A stretch of 64,000 nucleotides of DNA from the NCBI GenBank assembly GCA_964567745.1, contig CAZMNY010000038.1, forward strand, positions 19,822 through 83,821, in the 5' to 3' direction. The translations under genes and the position numbers were made by a program. Shown in pieces: positions 6,880 through 17,026 of this stretch (its first letter is position 1; every line of letters starts with the position of its first letter). The DNA comes from CAZMNY01 sp964567745 (GTDB lineage Bacteria > Planctomycetota > Planctomycetia > Pirellulales > Pirellulaceae). The notes below the pieces were generated by a model. The model was not told the DNA's origin. It made no database searches and saw only the letters and a program-made list of their open reading frames with translations.

Positions 6880-9767
6880 TGGGTGCGGAGCAAAGTCACA
6901 TCGCCCGCTTCCGTTTGATAGAACACTCGAAACTGGAGCTTGCCTTGGCCGTTAAGGCTCTCATGGAGTTGCTTGAGCTTCTCCATTTTCGCTTTCATCA
7001 AAGTCATTTGCGCCATGGCTTGATTGGCCAAGTTCTTCTGCTGCTCGTGTTGCTGTTTCTTCGCTCCATCACTGCCTGGGTTATAAACCGCAAGCTGTTG
7101 CACTCGAATGGAGGCTTGTTGCGCGCTGGCGGTAACGAATTGATCCATCTTCTTCAAGCTGGCCTTGTTGATTGGCTGCATCTCGGCGGCTTTATCGAAT
7201 TGAGCAAACGCGGTCACGTTCATTTCAAGATGACGCCGCAATTTCGAGGTCAGCTTCAGCAGCATGACCTTGTCTTCTTCTTTTTCGCCGAACCGAATGA
7301 GCTGTCCGCCGTTGTTGGCGGGGATTGGCTGGTCGGGTTCCTTCACGTGTTTCGGGAAAGGAGCGGCCAACTTACTGACAGTCCAGAAGACCTTATCCGG
7401 GTTCGGTGGGTGAGGAATTTCCCAGCGAACTTTGGCGCCAGCCCTTTCCATCTCCAACGTGATCGGCTCGAGAACAACTGGCTTGCGCAGAGCGAGGTCT
7501 TTGGTGGCACCGCCAACGGTCAGGTTGATGTTGAGCATGCAATTGACCAGATGGGCGCTAAGCGGATCCTTGACAGCGTCCTTTGTCCACTGGAAATAAA
7601 GTTTGTTGTCATCTTTGATTTCCAAATTCGCCACCACGGCGTCGCCAAGTTCGCTCGAACCCTCCATGCGAAACTCCCAAGCTCGCTCGGCAAGTCCGGC
7701 GTTCGCATTCTTGATCGTGAACACTTTCTTGGCTCGAGTAGCGCCGTCGCCGCCGCGCAGGTAAATCGAACAGAGCACTTTGTCGGCGAGCACGATCGTG
7801 CCGAGCGGCTTGGCTGCAAACGCATTAGGCGCGGCATTTCCGTCATCGCCAAACAAAACAGGCAATTCAGTCGTCTTGGGGATTCCGGCTAGCGGATCTT
7901 GCTTGGGGACGGCTTTCGCCGTGTCCTTTGGTTTCTTATTGGTCTTGGGGTTGACCTTGGCGGGCGGTTTTGCGGGGGGCTTGGCCGCAGGTTTTCCGGC
8001 TTCCGGGTTTGCCCCATCCGGTTTTCCAGCGTCCGGCTTCACGCCATCTGGTTTAACTGCGGCTGGATTCTCGGATGGAACCGAGACGGCGTTGTCCGTA
8101 CCACTGGCGACCGTTTCTTTCTCATCCGTATTGTTGGCGCCAACATCGGCCGATCCATCGTCTTCAACGGGATCTGCCGGCGGATCGTCGATTTCCGGGT
8201 CGCCAATTTCCGGGTCGCCAATCTCGGGATCGCCCACTCTGTCCGAGTCGTTGCCGTTTTCGCCAGGCTGCTGAGTGTCGTCCGAGGTGGACTCGGTTTC
8301 GTCCGTCGGAGTGTCGCCCTGGGCAATCGCCTGATTGCCATTCCCCATGTAGCTGAAGATCCCGGCGATGAGCCCGATGACAGCAATCGCGGCAACGACA
8401 CCTCCGCCGATGATCACCAACAACTTCTTCGAGTCTTTCAGTTGTTTGGGCGCGGTCTCAGTTGCATCGGCAGCGTTTTTCGCTTGCGTTTCCGTTTTGG
8501 CGTTCTTCCCTTTGCCCTTTCCCCGTCTTTTCTTCGTCTTGATGGCGAATCCAGTCGCTCCCTCGACCGCGCCAATGCCTCCGAATTGCCCCGCATCCGT
8601 CTCGCCTGTGCTGCCAGCTGAGGACGCGTCGTCGCCGCTCGTGTCGGCGGATGCGACTTGACCGACGTCGAAGATGGACGTGTCGTCGGACCGACACAGG
8701 ATAATGCCGGTATCGATCGCCTCGGATGTGTCGTTGGCTATCGCGTCGGCCTTGTCGACTGGCTCGGCGTCAACGCCCAGCCATTGATCGAGTCGTTCGA
8801 CGACATCCGCTGCGGTGACGGTCCGATCGATTGGCTTGAGTTGCATCAGGCGATCGCAAAGTTTGGCGAGCACGGCTGGTGTATCGGGGCGGATTTCATC
8901 AACGTCAGTGACCGAGCCGAAGGGAATTGTCGCGCGGGGGTAGGGCGGCGTGGCCGTCAGCATCCAATAAAGCAAGCAACCGAGAGAGAACTGGTCGCTA
9001 CGACGATCAGCCTCTTGTCCCGCCACTTGTTCCGGCGAAAGGTAGCGCGGCCCGACAAGCGTCTCGCCGCTGCTGTTGACCTGCTCTCCCAACATGGCTT
9101 CCCTGAGCCGACCGACGCCGACGTCGAGCAGTTTTATGTCGCCCGAGGGAGTCACGACCAGATTCGACGGTTTCAAGTCGTGGTGGGTTAGATCTCGCTC
9201 GTGCAAGAATGCCAGCCCGTCCGCAGCTTGGCGAATAATCCGTGCGGCGTCTCGGAATTCAAGTGGACCGCGCTGTTCAACATACGCTTGCAGATCTTGC
9301 CCTTCGGCAAACTCGGTGACGACGAAATAACGGCCATCTTCATCGTCGATGTCAAACAAATGAATGACGTTGCGGTGATCGAGGTCCGCGATCTTGCGCG
9401 TTTCGGCAAGGAATCGTTCAAGCACGTCCGCTTTGGATGTGTGTTCTCGGGAAAGCGCTTTGAGGGCGACCTTTCTGCCCAACTGACCGTGTTCCGCCAC
9501 AAACACTCGGCCCATATCGCCGCGGCCCAGCGCTTCGCACAGTTTGTATTTGCCGATTCGCAAAGCGAAATAGCCTGCTAGAAGTTGCCCTGCTTGCCAT
9601 CGCGTCAGGAGCTGGTCCTTGAGAAGACGTCTCGCCACCGCTTTGGGGTCTGTCATCCCGGCCGTGGCCTCTTTGACCTCAGCGAGCTGATCCTCAGTAA
9701 GTAATCGGCTCTTTTGAAGGAGGTCGAAAAAAGCGTCCGCTGTCCGGACCGCCGCGGCCTTTCCCAT
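6876..9767 (-). CDS. Membrane-anchored serine/threonine protein kinase
   Basis: The 963-residue protein opens with a planctomycete-style helical prefix (about 1-65). A Hanks-type kinase domain follows at about 73-335: glycine loop GRGDMGRV (81-88), Lys103, helix-C Glu122, HHDLKPSN with catalytic Asp197 and Asn202, and metal-binding Asp215 in DVG instead of DFG. HRD is HHD and DFG is DVG, but all catalytic residues remain, so activity is likely. After an acidic linker there is a membrane helix near 450-475. A long Asp/Glu/Pro/Lys-rich region follows, with triple DPEIG repeats and PDG/AKPP repeats. The tail is an extracytoplasmic domain of about 300 residues ending in a predicted coiled coil (about 880-940). 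GGAGAGG precedes the ATG. The stop overlaps the heme protein start. Confidence 0.88.
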   Translation of the reverse strand: MGKAAAVRTADAFFDLLQKSRLLTEDQLAEVKEATAGMTDPKAVARRLLKDQLLTRWQAGQLLAGYFALRIGKYKLCEALGRGDMGRVFVAEHGQLGRKVALKALSREHTSKADVLERFLAETRKIADLDHRNVIHLFDIDDEDGRYFVVTEFAEGQDLQAYVEQRGPLEFRDAARIIRQAADGLAFLHERDLTHHDLKPSNLVVTPSGDIKLLDVGVGRLREAMLGEQVNSSGETLVGPRYLSPEQVAGQEADRRSDQFSLGCLLYWMLTATPPYPRATIPFGSVTDVDEIRPDTPAVLAKLCDRLMQLKPIDRTVTAADVVERLDQWLGVDAEPVDKADAIANDTSEAIDTGIILCRSDDTSIFDVGQVASADTSGDDASSAGSTGETDAGQFGGIGAVEGATGFAIKTKKRRGKGKGKNAKTETQAKNAADATETAPKQLKDSKKLLVIIGGGVVAAIAVIGLIAGIFSYMGNGNQAIAQGDTPTDETESTSDDTQQPGENGNDSDRVGDPEIGDPEIGDPEIDDPPADPVEDDGSADVGANNTDEKETVASGTDNAVSVPSENPAAVKPDGVKPDAGKPDGANPEAGKPAAKPPAKPPAKVNPKTNKKPKDTAKAVPKQDPLAGIPKTTELPVLFGDDGNAAPNAFAAKPLGTIVLADKVLCSIYLRGGDGATRAKKVFTIKNANAGLAERAWEFRMEGSSELGDAVVANLEIKDDNKLYFQWTKDAVKDPLSAHLVNCMLNINLTVGGATKDLALRKPVVLEPITLEMERAGAKVRWEIPHPPNPDKVFWTVSKLAAPFPKHVKEPDQPIPANNGGQLIRFGEKEEDKVMLLKLTSKLRRHLEMNVTAFAQFDKAAEMQPINKASLKKMDQFVTASAQQASIRVQQLAVYNPGSDGAKKQQHEQQKNLANQAMAQMTLMKAKMEKLKQLHESLNGQGKLQFRVFYQTEAGDVTLLRTQ

Positions 9768-10650
9768 CGTCGCGCCTCTCCATCTATTTTGGTTCCGCCA
9801 AGATTGCTCGGCAGCCCGATTTCAATTGCAGCCAATGAGGGCTGCGCTGCGCGAGCCAAACCGGATGCTGAATTGCAGTGAAAACCGAGTTGTTTGGACG
9901 ACTTTGATTCTCGCAATCGACAGCCCAACTCGCAAGCACTTTTCGGAAGAACTGGCTGAGAGAAGGGAATCAGAATGACTTATTTGCCGACTTGACCGTA
10001 CCTTGCGGGTGCCCGCCCCCGCCAATGAGCCTATCTGCCCTAATGAGAGCATGGTCACTTCTTAATTGTACTCGCCATATCTATCCATATTTCCAACACC
10101 GTCGGACGAGGCGTACGTGGCTGGGCTTCCAGTCAAAGTAGGGTTTGGGGGAAGCGCCTTGCCTGCGGCGACGGGGTTAAACGAGCGAGTGGCTGGGGCT
10201 TCCAGCCGCAGTTGGGGTTTTGGGAAACGGGCGCCGAGCCAAACGGCGCATTGAAGCAACGACGGCGAATCGCGCCGGCAACTCTTTGGCTTGGACGCCC
10301 ACAAGCCCCCATGGCACCGCACACGCCTCCTCTCATTTCACGCAGTCCTCCTAAGCTTCCAGAGAGCGGGCGTGGCCGCGCGGTCGATTCGTAGAAAAAG
10401 TCGGGTTTTGGCAAGTCTGGCTAGGAAATGCGGGAGTCTTTGGCGAAGGACGCCGATTAATTGGACTATTCCGGGAGTCCGGAAAGTATTGGTTTTGCGC
10501 TTTGTGCCTAGCCGATAGCTGTGTCCGAGTGACCCTAACAGTGCTACGGGTGATTCGGAATGTTCGGAGTTTGACGGTCCAGACCTACGATCTGCACGCC
10601 GCTGGGGAGCATTTTTACTGCTCACCCTTTTGTGCCGCGGAGACAAGCTG
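9768..10650. other. Divergent intergenic region between kinase and BBP7 genes
   Basis: No gene is supported in these 883 nt. Two imperfect copies of a GTGGCTGGG(G)CTTCCAG element lie at about 10117-10160 and 10187-10230. The region should hold the promoters of both the kinase (minus) and the barrel (plus), but I see no clear -35/-10 pair. Confidence 0.5.
10117..10230. repeat. Pair of imperfect direct repeats (GTGGCTGGG-CTTCCAG element)
   Basis: The unit GTGGCTGGGCTTCCAGTC plus AGTAGGGTTTGGGG begins near 10118. It recurs at about 10189 as GTGGCTGGGGCTTCCAGCC plus AGTTGGGGTTTTGGG. Diverged relatives occur at about 18420 (GTGGCTGAGGCTTCCAGG) and 25243 (GTGGCTGGGGCATCTTGG). All lie in intergenic DNA. 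Confidence 0.5.
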
Positions 10651-12363
10651 ATGAAAATGCAAAAGGCGTGGCTTTTGGCCGTGCTGTCGATTCTGACACT
10701 CATGTGCCATTCGCCTGTGCGGGCTCAACTAAGTGGACCAGGTGGTGGCGGCCCAATTGCCGTGTCTCAATTACCTGTTCCCGGGTTCGGGATTGGCCAA
10801 GCGCCGTTGACCGGGGGCCCTCTCGGCCCGCCGCAAGTCGCCGCCACGACGCAACGCCCGTTGGCGTTTGCACCGTCCCAAATCGTACACTACCAGCCGA
10901 CTGGGCAGGGCGGCCAACACGCGGGCCACCAACATGCGGGCCACCAGCACGGACCGAGCATGGCCGGGCCAGGCCCAGGTCTGCCTGGAATGAGGCCTGG
11001 TCCCGGAATGGGTCCTGGTATGGGAATGCCGCCTCAAGGCATGCCCGGTATGGGAATGCCGCCTCAAGGCATGCCCGGCATGGGAATGCCTCCGATGGGG
11101 ATGCCTCCGATGAGAGGCCCGATGCCCGGACAGATGATGCCCCCGTACGCCCAACAGGCGATGGGGATGGGACCCGGCGGACCAGCTGGTCCTCCGATGG
11201 GCGGCGTCGCGCCGGCATCTACGTACTACGGCGGCGGCGGCGAAGCAGCAAGCTGTAGCGGTTGCAACGGAGTCGGCTGTGATCACTGCCTTGGCAGCGG
11301 CCACGAGAACGGCTTTGGCATGGGCATGGGTATCCTCAACCGACTTCTCCCCTACGCTGAAGGCGGTTACTGTGCACCACGGTACCTCGACTTCTCCGTC
11401 GAAGCCTTGATGCTCAAGCGGGAAGATGTCAGCCGACAAGTCAATTTCATGTCGGACGGCCCACGCGGCTTGGCTCCTCCGCTGATCATTCTCGGCACAG
11501 ACAACCTCTCGTTTGACAACGATGCCTACGGATTCCGATTCAACACGGCGTTGCAACTCCATGCGGGCGGCACCTTGGAATTCGAGTTCCTGGGGCAGTT
11601 TAACTGGAATTCAACAGCCCAAGTCAACAGTGCCGGCGACTTGCTCTACTCGGCATTTAGTGACTACGGCAACGATCCTCCGCCACAAGTTGGTCCCATC
11701 GTTCGCGGTGGTTATTCGGATACCGACTCCGCCGAATGGGCTCGAATCGATTATTCGTCCAATTTCGACACGCTCGACCTGACCTACCGCAAGCGTTGGA
11801 CACTGCCAAACTGCCGTTTTCAAGGCTCTTGGCTGGCTGGCGTCCGGTACTTCAAGTTGGATGAACAGTTCCGATTCCGCACACTCGTCAACTATCCCGA
11901 TCCCAACGGCGGCATCACGCCGATCACAGGCAACATGCAGTACGACGTCGGAACGTCAAACAGCATGACTGGCGCCGAAATCGGTGGCGATGTCTGGGCC
12001 ACAATGGTCCCTGGCGTCCGAATGGGTGTCGCCGGTAAAGTCGGCCTGTTCGGCAACCGAGCCAGCTCGCACACCAACATTGCTGCCGCGACCCTGGCGA
12101 CTCCTGTCGTCGAATTGCTGGCGGCCGAATCGGTCTCCATGGTGGCGGAAGCGAACTTCAACGTGCTCTGGCGAGTCAACCAGCACTGGACCATCAAAGG
12201 CGGTTACGAGCTGCTATACGTTGACGGTGTCGCACTGGCGCCTGAGAACTTCAACGCTGGTGCCCCCTTCGCGGGTGGTGCCACGCCTCGGAAGCCTGTG
12301 ATCAACGTCAACGGCGACCTGTTCCTTCACGGTATCAACTTAGGTCTCGAGTACATGTGGTAA
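10651..12363 (+). CDS. BBP7 family outer-membrane beta-barrel protein
   Basis: The ATG at 10651 is chosen because GGAG lies 8 nt upstream and a signal peptide follows at once (MKMQKAWLLAVLSILTLMCH, cleaved near VRA-Q). The product has 570 residues. Residues about 90-190 are low-complexity Gly/Met/Pro/His, with GHQHAGHQH and a tandem GMGMPPQGMP repeat. Next come a Cys-rich knot, CSGCNGVGCDHC, and a barrel of about 330 residues (PF07585, putative beta-barrel porin-7). The barrel strands alternate aromatic and polar residues, and the chain ends in LGLEYMW, an outer-membrane-type aromatic terminus. The role is probably an outer-membrane pore or scaffold. The barrel is followed by a hairpin terminator. 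Confidence 0.82.
   Translation: MKMQKAWLLAVLSILTLMCHSPVRAQLSGPGGGGPIAVSQLPVPGFGIGQAPLTGGPLGPPQVAATTQRPLAFAPSQIVHYQPTGQGGQHAGHQHAGHQHGPSMAGPGPGLPGMRPGPGMGPGMGMPPQGMPGMGMPPQGMPGMGMPPMGMPPMRGPMPGQMMPPYAQQAMGMGPGGPAGPPMGGVAPASTYYGGGGEAASCSGCNGVGCDHCLGSGHENGFGMGMGILNRLLPYAEGGYCAPRYLDFSVEALMLKREDVSRQVNFMSDGPRGLAPPLIILGTDNLSFDNDAYGFRFNTALQLHAGGTLEFEFLGQFNWNSTAQVNSAGDLLYSAFSDYGNDPPPQVGPIVRGGYSDTDSAEWARIDYSSNFDTLDLTYRKRWTLPNCRFQGSWLAGVRYFKLDEQFRFRTLVNYPDPNGGITPITGNMQYDVGTSNSMTGAEIGGDVWATMVPGVRMGVAGKVGLFGNRASSHTNIAAATLATPVVELLAAESVSMVAEANFNVLWRVNQHWTIKGGYELLYVDGVALAPENFNAGAPFAGGATPRKPVINVNGDLFLHGINLGLEYMW
11020..11100 (+). repeat. 30-bp coding minisatellite in the BBP7 gene
   Basis: Two nearly identical 30-bp units (11020-11049 and 11050-11079) and a partial third encode GMGMPPQGMP repeats. 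Copy number of such arrays tends to vary between strains. Confidence 0.8.
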
Positions 12364-12393
12364 GCGTTCGCTTGCCACATGTGAGGGTCATCA

Positions 12394-12424
12394 AAGCCCC
12401 GTCCTGTTTTGGACGGGGCTTTTC
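12394..12424 (+). terminator. Rho-independent terminator after the BBP7 gene
   Basis: An 11-bp perfect stem AAGCCCCGTCC / GGACGGGGCTT with a TGTTTT loop, followed by TTTC. It starts about 30 nt after the BBP7 stop codon. Confidence 0.85.
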
Positions 12425-12744
12425 TTGCGCGCTGGCTTTTTAGCGCACCGAGGACAAACGCCTTAGCCGGGCGTCGTTCGGCGACATCGTCTTGATCGAT
12501 CGTTGCCCAGCGCATGGAGACGATTCTGGCCAAAACAGCAAAGCTGGCTTTCGCTACGCCCCGCCAGAATCGTTATCATTCAAGCTCGAATTCACTAAGA
12601 CCCGCACAAGCAAAGCCTCATTTGGAGGCTCTGTTCGAGCAAAACTGACATCAATTCGGGAACTTTCCGATCCGTATCCGCGTCGAAAAAGCAACTCGAA
12701 TTGGTGTTATTGCAACACCTGTTGTGAAAAGGCAACGGAATTCG

Positions 12745-12772
12745 TTGACATGTTGGGTTGGCCAAACATAAT
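12745..12772 (+). promoter_or_regulatory. Candidate sigma-70 type promoter for the 12898 exoprotein gene
   Basis: TTGACA at 12745-12750, a 16-nt spacer, then CATAAT at 12767-12772. It would give a leader of about 120 nt (or 170 nt to the alternative GTG). Planctomycete promoters are poorly defined, so this rests on the match to the general consensus only. Confidence 0.4.
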
Positions 12773-12897
12773 CGAAAGACGCGACTTTTTTCAAATACCC
12801 TAAACACCCCATTTAAACATTCGTTCATTTGGGGGGTATCAGGTTGAAATCGCAAAACCATCGATGTGATGGCCAGGAACGTTGTTACTAAAGTGGC

Positions 12898-15800
12898 ATG
12901 GGATTCTCCAAGCCAATATTCCCATCTCGACCACGTCGCGAGGGCTATGTCGTGAAATTGCGTAAGAAACAGAGCAAGAGGTCGCGCCAACTCAGCAGCC
13001 GAGAGGCAAGGCTGAATCGTCGGAACGTGTTCCGACGCGTGTTGCAGATGGAAAAGCTGGAAGCACGCGTCGTGCTCGACGGTCACGGTGTGGCCGATCC
13101 CGATATGGACGGGGTCCCGTTCTTCATGGACCCGATTCCGGGCCCAGCTGGCGACGCGGTGCCTGATGGCGTTCAGTATTTTACTGGCGCATTGATTCAC
13201 GGCGGTGGTTCGGGCGGCGGCCCCTTCTTTAGCACCGGTCCGGAAGGCGCATTCAACCCCAACGCGCCGACGATCGTCCTGGACTTCAATGATCCAGGTC
13301 AACCCGACACGACCGACATGTTCGGTAACACGGTCACCACGTTTGACCCAACCGCCTTTGGTTTTGCCGCCAGCGACTTCGACTTACTGGCCAATGGCAT
13401 CCTCGACGAAGCCAGCAAGCTGTTCTTTGATATTCCGACGGATCCGTTGACGCCTATCCCGGCGTTCCACGAACTTGACATCAACTTCATCATCGGCGAT
13501 ATCGGGACTCCCCCGGCTGGCTTTAGCGAATACTACTTCATGCAAGTCGGCGACGAAACGAGCGGGCCAAGCGGCGCGCTCGGACTCGCATGCCTGGCTT
13601 GCGTTCGCGACGCAACCGGCAATGGCCCCAACAACGGCGTCCAAATTGGCGACGTCGTGGGATCGGTCTTCACCGACACGTTTGGATTTGACGCGTCGTT
13701 GACCTCAGGTAACTTCGACGCCACAACCCAAGTTGTCGGATATGTTGCCGCCCATGAACTCGGCCACTCGGTTTCGCTGGCCCACTTGGACGTCGCCGGC
13801 AGTGTCACGCCCTTGGGCATTGGTACTCCCGTTATGTCGACGGGTGCCATCGATGCGTCCACAGCCGACTTCCTTGGTGAGCATGAGTTTGCTTTGAGCG
13901 GCGTCAACACCGAGGCTGCCGGGGCAATGCAGCAGCACGTGCAGCAATTGATCGACGCCTTGGGCACTCGCCTCAACGCGCTGGTTCAAGTTGAGGGCAC
14001 GGTTTACCAAGACGACAACGAGAACGGCATTCAGGACGCTGGCGAAATCGGACTCGCTGGCTGGGAAGTGTTCCTCGACATCGACAACAACGGCGTGCTC
14101 GATCCGAGCGAGCCAGTTGCGACTTCCGCTGCCGACGGATCCTACACTGTGAATGCGACGGAAGGCGCCGGCACTTACACGCTTCGTGAAGTTGTGCAGC
14201 CCGGCTTTCTACCGACCATTCCTGTTGGCGGCGTCACCTCGGTCACCTTCACTCAGCCGGTCGAGGTCATCTCCGGAGTTAACTTCGGAAACAAGGAAGA
14301 CCCCGCTATTATTTCGGGATTCAAGTGGATCGATGAAAATCTCGACGGTCGATACGATGAAGACACCGAGCCGCGTGGGGCTGGGTTCCGTATTTACATC
14401 GACGAAAACGACAACGAGCGGCTCGACTTCAACGAGACTTCGACGCTGACCGGCGAAGACGGAACCTATGCGTTGCGTTTGCCAGGCGCCGGAACGTATT
14501 CGATTCGTGAAGCGGTTCCGCCGGGCTACACGCTGACATTCCCCACGAACGGCAGCCACAGCGTCACCGTGGTTGAATTTGAATCGGCCAAAGGACTCAA
14601 CTTTGGCAACAGCGGCCAGTTGCATGACTTTGGCAATGCCCCGGATTCCTACGGCACCATGCTGGCGGACGATGGTGCCCGACACCGCTTGCTTCCCGGA
14701 CTTCAGATGGGAGCGAAGCTGCTGGGCGAAGCCGACTCGGTCGGCGCCGCGACGTCCGACAATGACGGAGTCACTTCGGCTCAGCGTATTGTTGCCGGAG
14801 CGCAAGCCAACTTTGACATCGACGTGATGACCAACGGTCACACTCCGGCCTACATTCAAGCCTGGGTCGACTTTGACGCAAGCGGAACGTTTGATTCATC
14901 GGAACAGGTCATTGCGAACGATCGACGCGGCGATGGAATTCATACCATTTCATTCGACGTACCATCCACCGCATCGACGGGCACGACGTGGGCTCGAGTG
15001 CGTTACGGCTGGGAATACAACCTGGGCCCGAACGGCGAAGCGTTTGCCGGAGAAGTTGAAGACCTTCTCGTCAACGTGCTCGGCGACGACCCTCAAGCGG
15101 TTGACGATTTCTTTGATGGCAGCAACGCCGTTCCGCAAGACTCGGCCGCCGTCAACCTGGACGTGCTTGCCAACGACTTCGCCAGTTCGGCTGGCGGGTT
15201 GATCGTTCAGAGCGTTCAGAATCCTAGCGTCCAGAACGGAACGGTGACCATCGCGGCCAACAACCTGTCGGTCTTCTATCAACCGGCACCTGGCTTCTTT
15301 GGCTCGGACTCGTTCACTTATACGATCATTGACGCGGCCCTCAAGACATCGCAGGCGACTGTCAACGTGGTCGTCACGCCGACGATTTCGGGTCCGCTGG
15401 CCCTAGACGACGTTCACTTCTTCACCGACTTCCCGCTGAACGCGTCAACGGACATTCCCGTCCTGCAAAACGACTTCAACGGAGCGGACGGCCCGATTCG
15501 ACTGAACCGAATCACGGTCGATCCGACGATCGGAACGGCGGTCATTTCCAACAATGGAACGGCCGATCCAAGCGACGATGTGATTCAGTACACGCCGATT
15601 AACAGCAGCGTGGAAGGGATGACGGATACGCTTGAGTACGAAATTATCGACACGCTCAACCAAGTGTCGACGGCTAGCGTGCTCGTGCAAATTGGCAACG
15701 CAGCTGCCAACGACACTGTCATCATCTCGATGGCCGCCTTCGACCCGACGACGGGGCAACCCATCGCGTCGACCTCGGTAGGCGATGTGTTCGAATTGCG

Positions 15801-16794
15801 AGCGTTCGTGTCGGACAACCGACCGCAAATCCCGCCGCCGCCGAGCGGTGTTGAGTTGAATGGTCTGTTCTCGTCCTACTTCGACATCACCGTGAACAAG
15901 CCCAGCCCAGACAGCAACGTCTTTTCGGCGACATTCGTCGGTCAACCGACCTCGACGCCCGAGTATCCGGAAGCTGTCAGCGGCGACACGCTCTCTCCTG
16001 GACAAGTCGACGAAGTCGGCGGCGTGCAGCCTGTTCAGATCAACGGCGAACTGCAAGGGCACGGCCGAGGACCGATTCACATCGCGACTCAACAAGTTCG
16101 AGCGGATCAGGCTGGAAACATCATTTTCCAGACCAACCCGAGCGACAACGCTCTATTGTTGACGTTGTTCTTCGAACCGGCCAACATCGTGCCTGTCGAC
16201 CAAATCACGTTCCTTCCGTTGAGCATCATTGCGACGGCGGCTGGAGGCGAGGGCGAAGCGATGCCCGGCGACGTGAATGGCAATGGCAAGATCGAGCGCA
16301 ATGACACCTTCACGCTCATCGCCGCTTACGGCCAGCAACGAGCCGAAGGCGAAAACACGCTTGATCAAACGCGAATGGACGTCAATCGTGACGGCACATT
16401 CGACCTCCGCGACGTTCTGACTTCCATCAATTACCTGCAGGCGACGGAAGTTCATGGCGGCGGCGAAGGCGAAGGCCAAATGATGGACCTCAACGACTTG
16501 GTCAGCGACCCGCTGGGCAGTCCGCTCGAATCGAGCCTCGGCCAGCCAGTTTACGCCGATCAAATCGTTGGCCCGGTTCAAATGAACCAAGACCAAGGCG
16601 AGCAAGACAGTCGCACTCAAAGTGAATCGATCGTCGTGCTCGGCAGCGAAAGCCAAGTTGAAGCAGCTCGTTACGAAGCTCGCAACGACGATTCAGCTGT
16701 GCTCGATCGAGACTGGCTCAACGAAATGGGTCCCATGCTCGAAGACGACTTGCTGCTTGATATTTCAGCAGGCTGGAACAACGACGACGAGTAG
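12898..16794 (+). CDS. Giant exported metalloprotease-like protein with SdrD, GEVED, cadherin-like and dockerin domains
   Basis: The N-terminus is very basic (KLRKKQSKRSRQ...) and carries the planctomycete LExRxLL-type motif (MEKLEARVVLDG). A GTG at 12952 preceded by GAGGG is an attractive alternative start that would begin with that basic stretch. In the 1,298-residue numbering, a metzincin-like site HELGHSVSLAH starts at His286, with a Met-turn VMSTG near 313. Two SdrD B-like domains follow (about 363-575), then a GEVED domain (about 580-730, ending AGEVEDLLV) and two cadherin-like segments (about 735-930). A dockerin pair (GDVNGNGKIERND and MDVNRDGTFDLRD) lies at about 1120-1180, bounded by GEGE linkers. 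The tail is acidic and ends LEDDLLLDISAGWNNDDE. The protein is surely exported; its substrate is unknown. Confidence 0.85.
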   Translation: MGFSKPIFPSRPRREGYVVKLRKKQSKRSRQLSSREARLNRRNVFRRVLQMEKLEARVVLDGHGVADPDMDGVPFFMDPIPGPAGDAVPDGVQYFTGALIHGGGSGGGPFFSTGPEGAFNPNAPTIVLDFNDPGQPDTTDMFGNTVTTFDPTAFGFAASDFDLLANGILDEASKLFFDIPTDPLTPIPAFHELDINFIIGDIGTPPAGFSEYYFMQVGDETSGPSGALGLACLACVRDATGNGPNNGVQIGDVVGSVFTDTFGFDASLTSGNFDATTQVVGYVAAHELGHSVSLAHLDVAGSVTPLGIGTPVMSTGAIDASTADFLGEHEFALSGVNTEAAGAMQQHVQQLIDALGTRLNALVQVEGTVYQDDNENGIQDAGEIGLAGWEVFLDIDNNGVLDPSEPVATSAADGSYTVNATEGAGTYTLREVVQPGFLPTIPVGGVTSVTFTQPVEVISGVNFGNKEDPAIISGFKWIDENLDGRYDEDTEPRGAGFRIYIDENDNERLDFNETSTLTGEDGTYALRLPGAGTYSIREAVPPGYTLTFPTNGSHSVTVVEFESAKGLNFGNSGQLHDFGNAPDSYGTMLADDGARHRLLPGLQMGAKLLGEADSVGAATSDNDGVTSAQRIVAGAQANFDIDVMTNGHTPAYIQAWVDFDASGTFDSSEQVIANDRRGDGIHTISFDVPSTASTGTTWARVRYGWEYNLGPNGEAFAGEVEDLLVNVLGDDPQAVDDFFDGSNAVPQDSAAVNLDVLANDFASSAGGLIVQSVQNPSVQNGTVTIAANNLSVFYQPAPGFFGSDSFTYTIIDAALKTSQATVNVVVTPTISGPLALDDVHFFTDFPLNASTDIPVLQNDFNGADGPIRLNRITVDPTIGTAVISNNGTADPSDDVIQYTPINSSVEGMTDTLEYEIIDTLNQVSTASVLVQIGNAAANDTVIISMAAFDPTTGQPIASTSVGDVFELRAFVSDNRPQIPPPPSGVELNGLFSSYFDITVNKPSPDSNVFSATFVGQPTSTPEYPEAVSGDTLSPGQVDEVGGVQPVQINGELQGHGRGPIHIATQQVRADQAGNIIFQTNPSDNALLLTLFFEPANIVPVDQITFLPLSIIATAAGGEGEAMPGDVNGNGKIERNDTFTLIAAYGQQRAEGENTLDQTRMDVNRDGTFDLRDVLTSINYLQATEVHGGGEGEGQMMDLNDLVSDPLGSPLESSLGQPVYADQIVGPVQMNQDQGEQDSRTQSESIVVLGSESQVEAARYEARNDDSAVLDRDWLNEMGPMLEDDLLLDISAGWNNDDE

Positions 16795-17026
16795 AAACTG
16801 CCGTTGATCACACATCAGAATCCACCCTGATGCGCAAGGCTCGTGTCGCCCTTTGGTGCCGCGGGCCTTGTTGCTTTCTTGCGATTGTCCTGGCGTCTTC
16901 GTTCTCCCTCGATATCCACAGCGCCGACATCCCGCGCCAACGCGACGCGTCTGCGAGCGCCCCGTTGAGGCCAGAAGCGTCAGCGACGGTGCCACATCAA
17001 CGCCACACCGCAGCCCAACATCCCCG
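16795..17026. other. Convergent gap with a short repeat
   Basis: 232 nt between the stop codons of the exoprotein and the ThrE gene. It contains the element GGCCAGAAGCGTCAGCGACGG at about 16971-16991, whose core recurs inverted near 18361-18375. A weak inverted repeat CATCAG...CTGATG lies at about 16813-16831, without a T tract. Confidence 0.4.

Larger units (their letters stand above)
12364..12897. other. Intergenic region with terminator and candidate promoter
   Basis: Apart from the terminator at 12394 and the candidate promoter at 12745, nothing gene-like is visible. The part after about 12650 is AT-richer than its surroundings, as expected for a regulatory region. Confidence 0.5.

Noticed and set aside
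12492..12803. Open frame of 103 codons before the 12898 gene
   Set aside because: No ribosome binding site, mixed composition without protein character, and it overlaps the candidate promoter.
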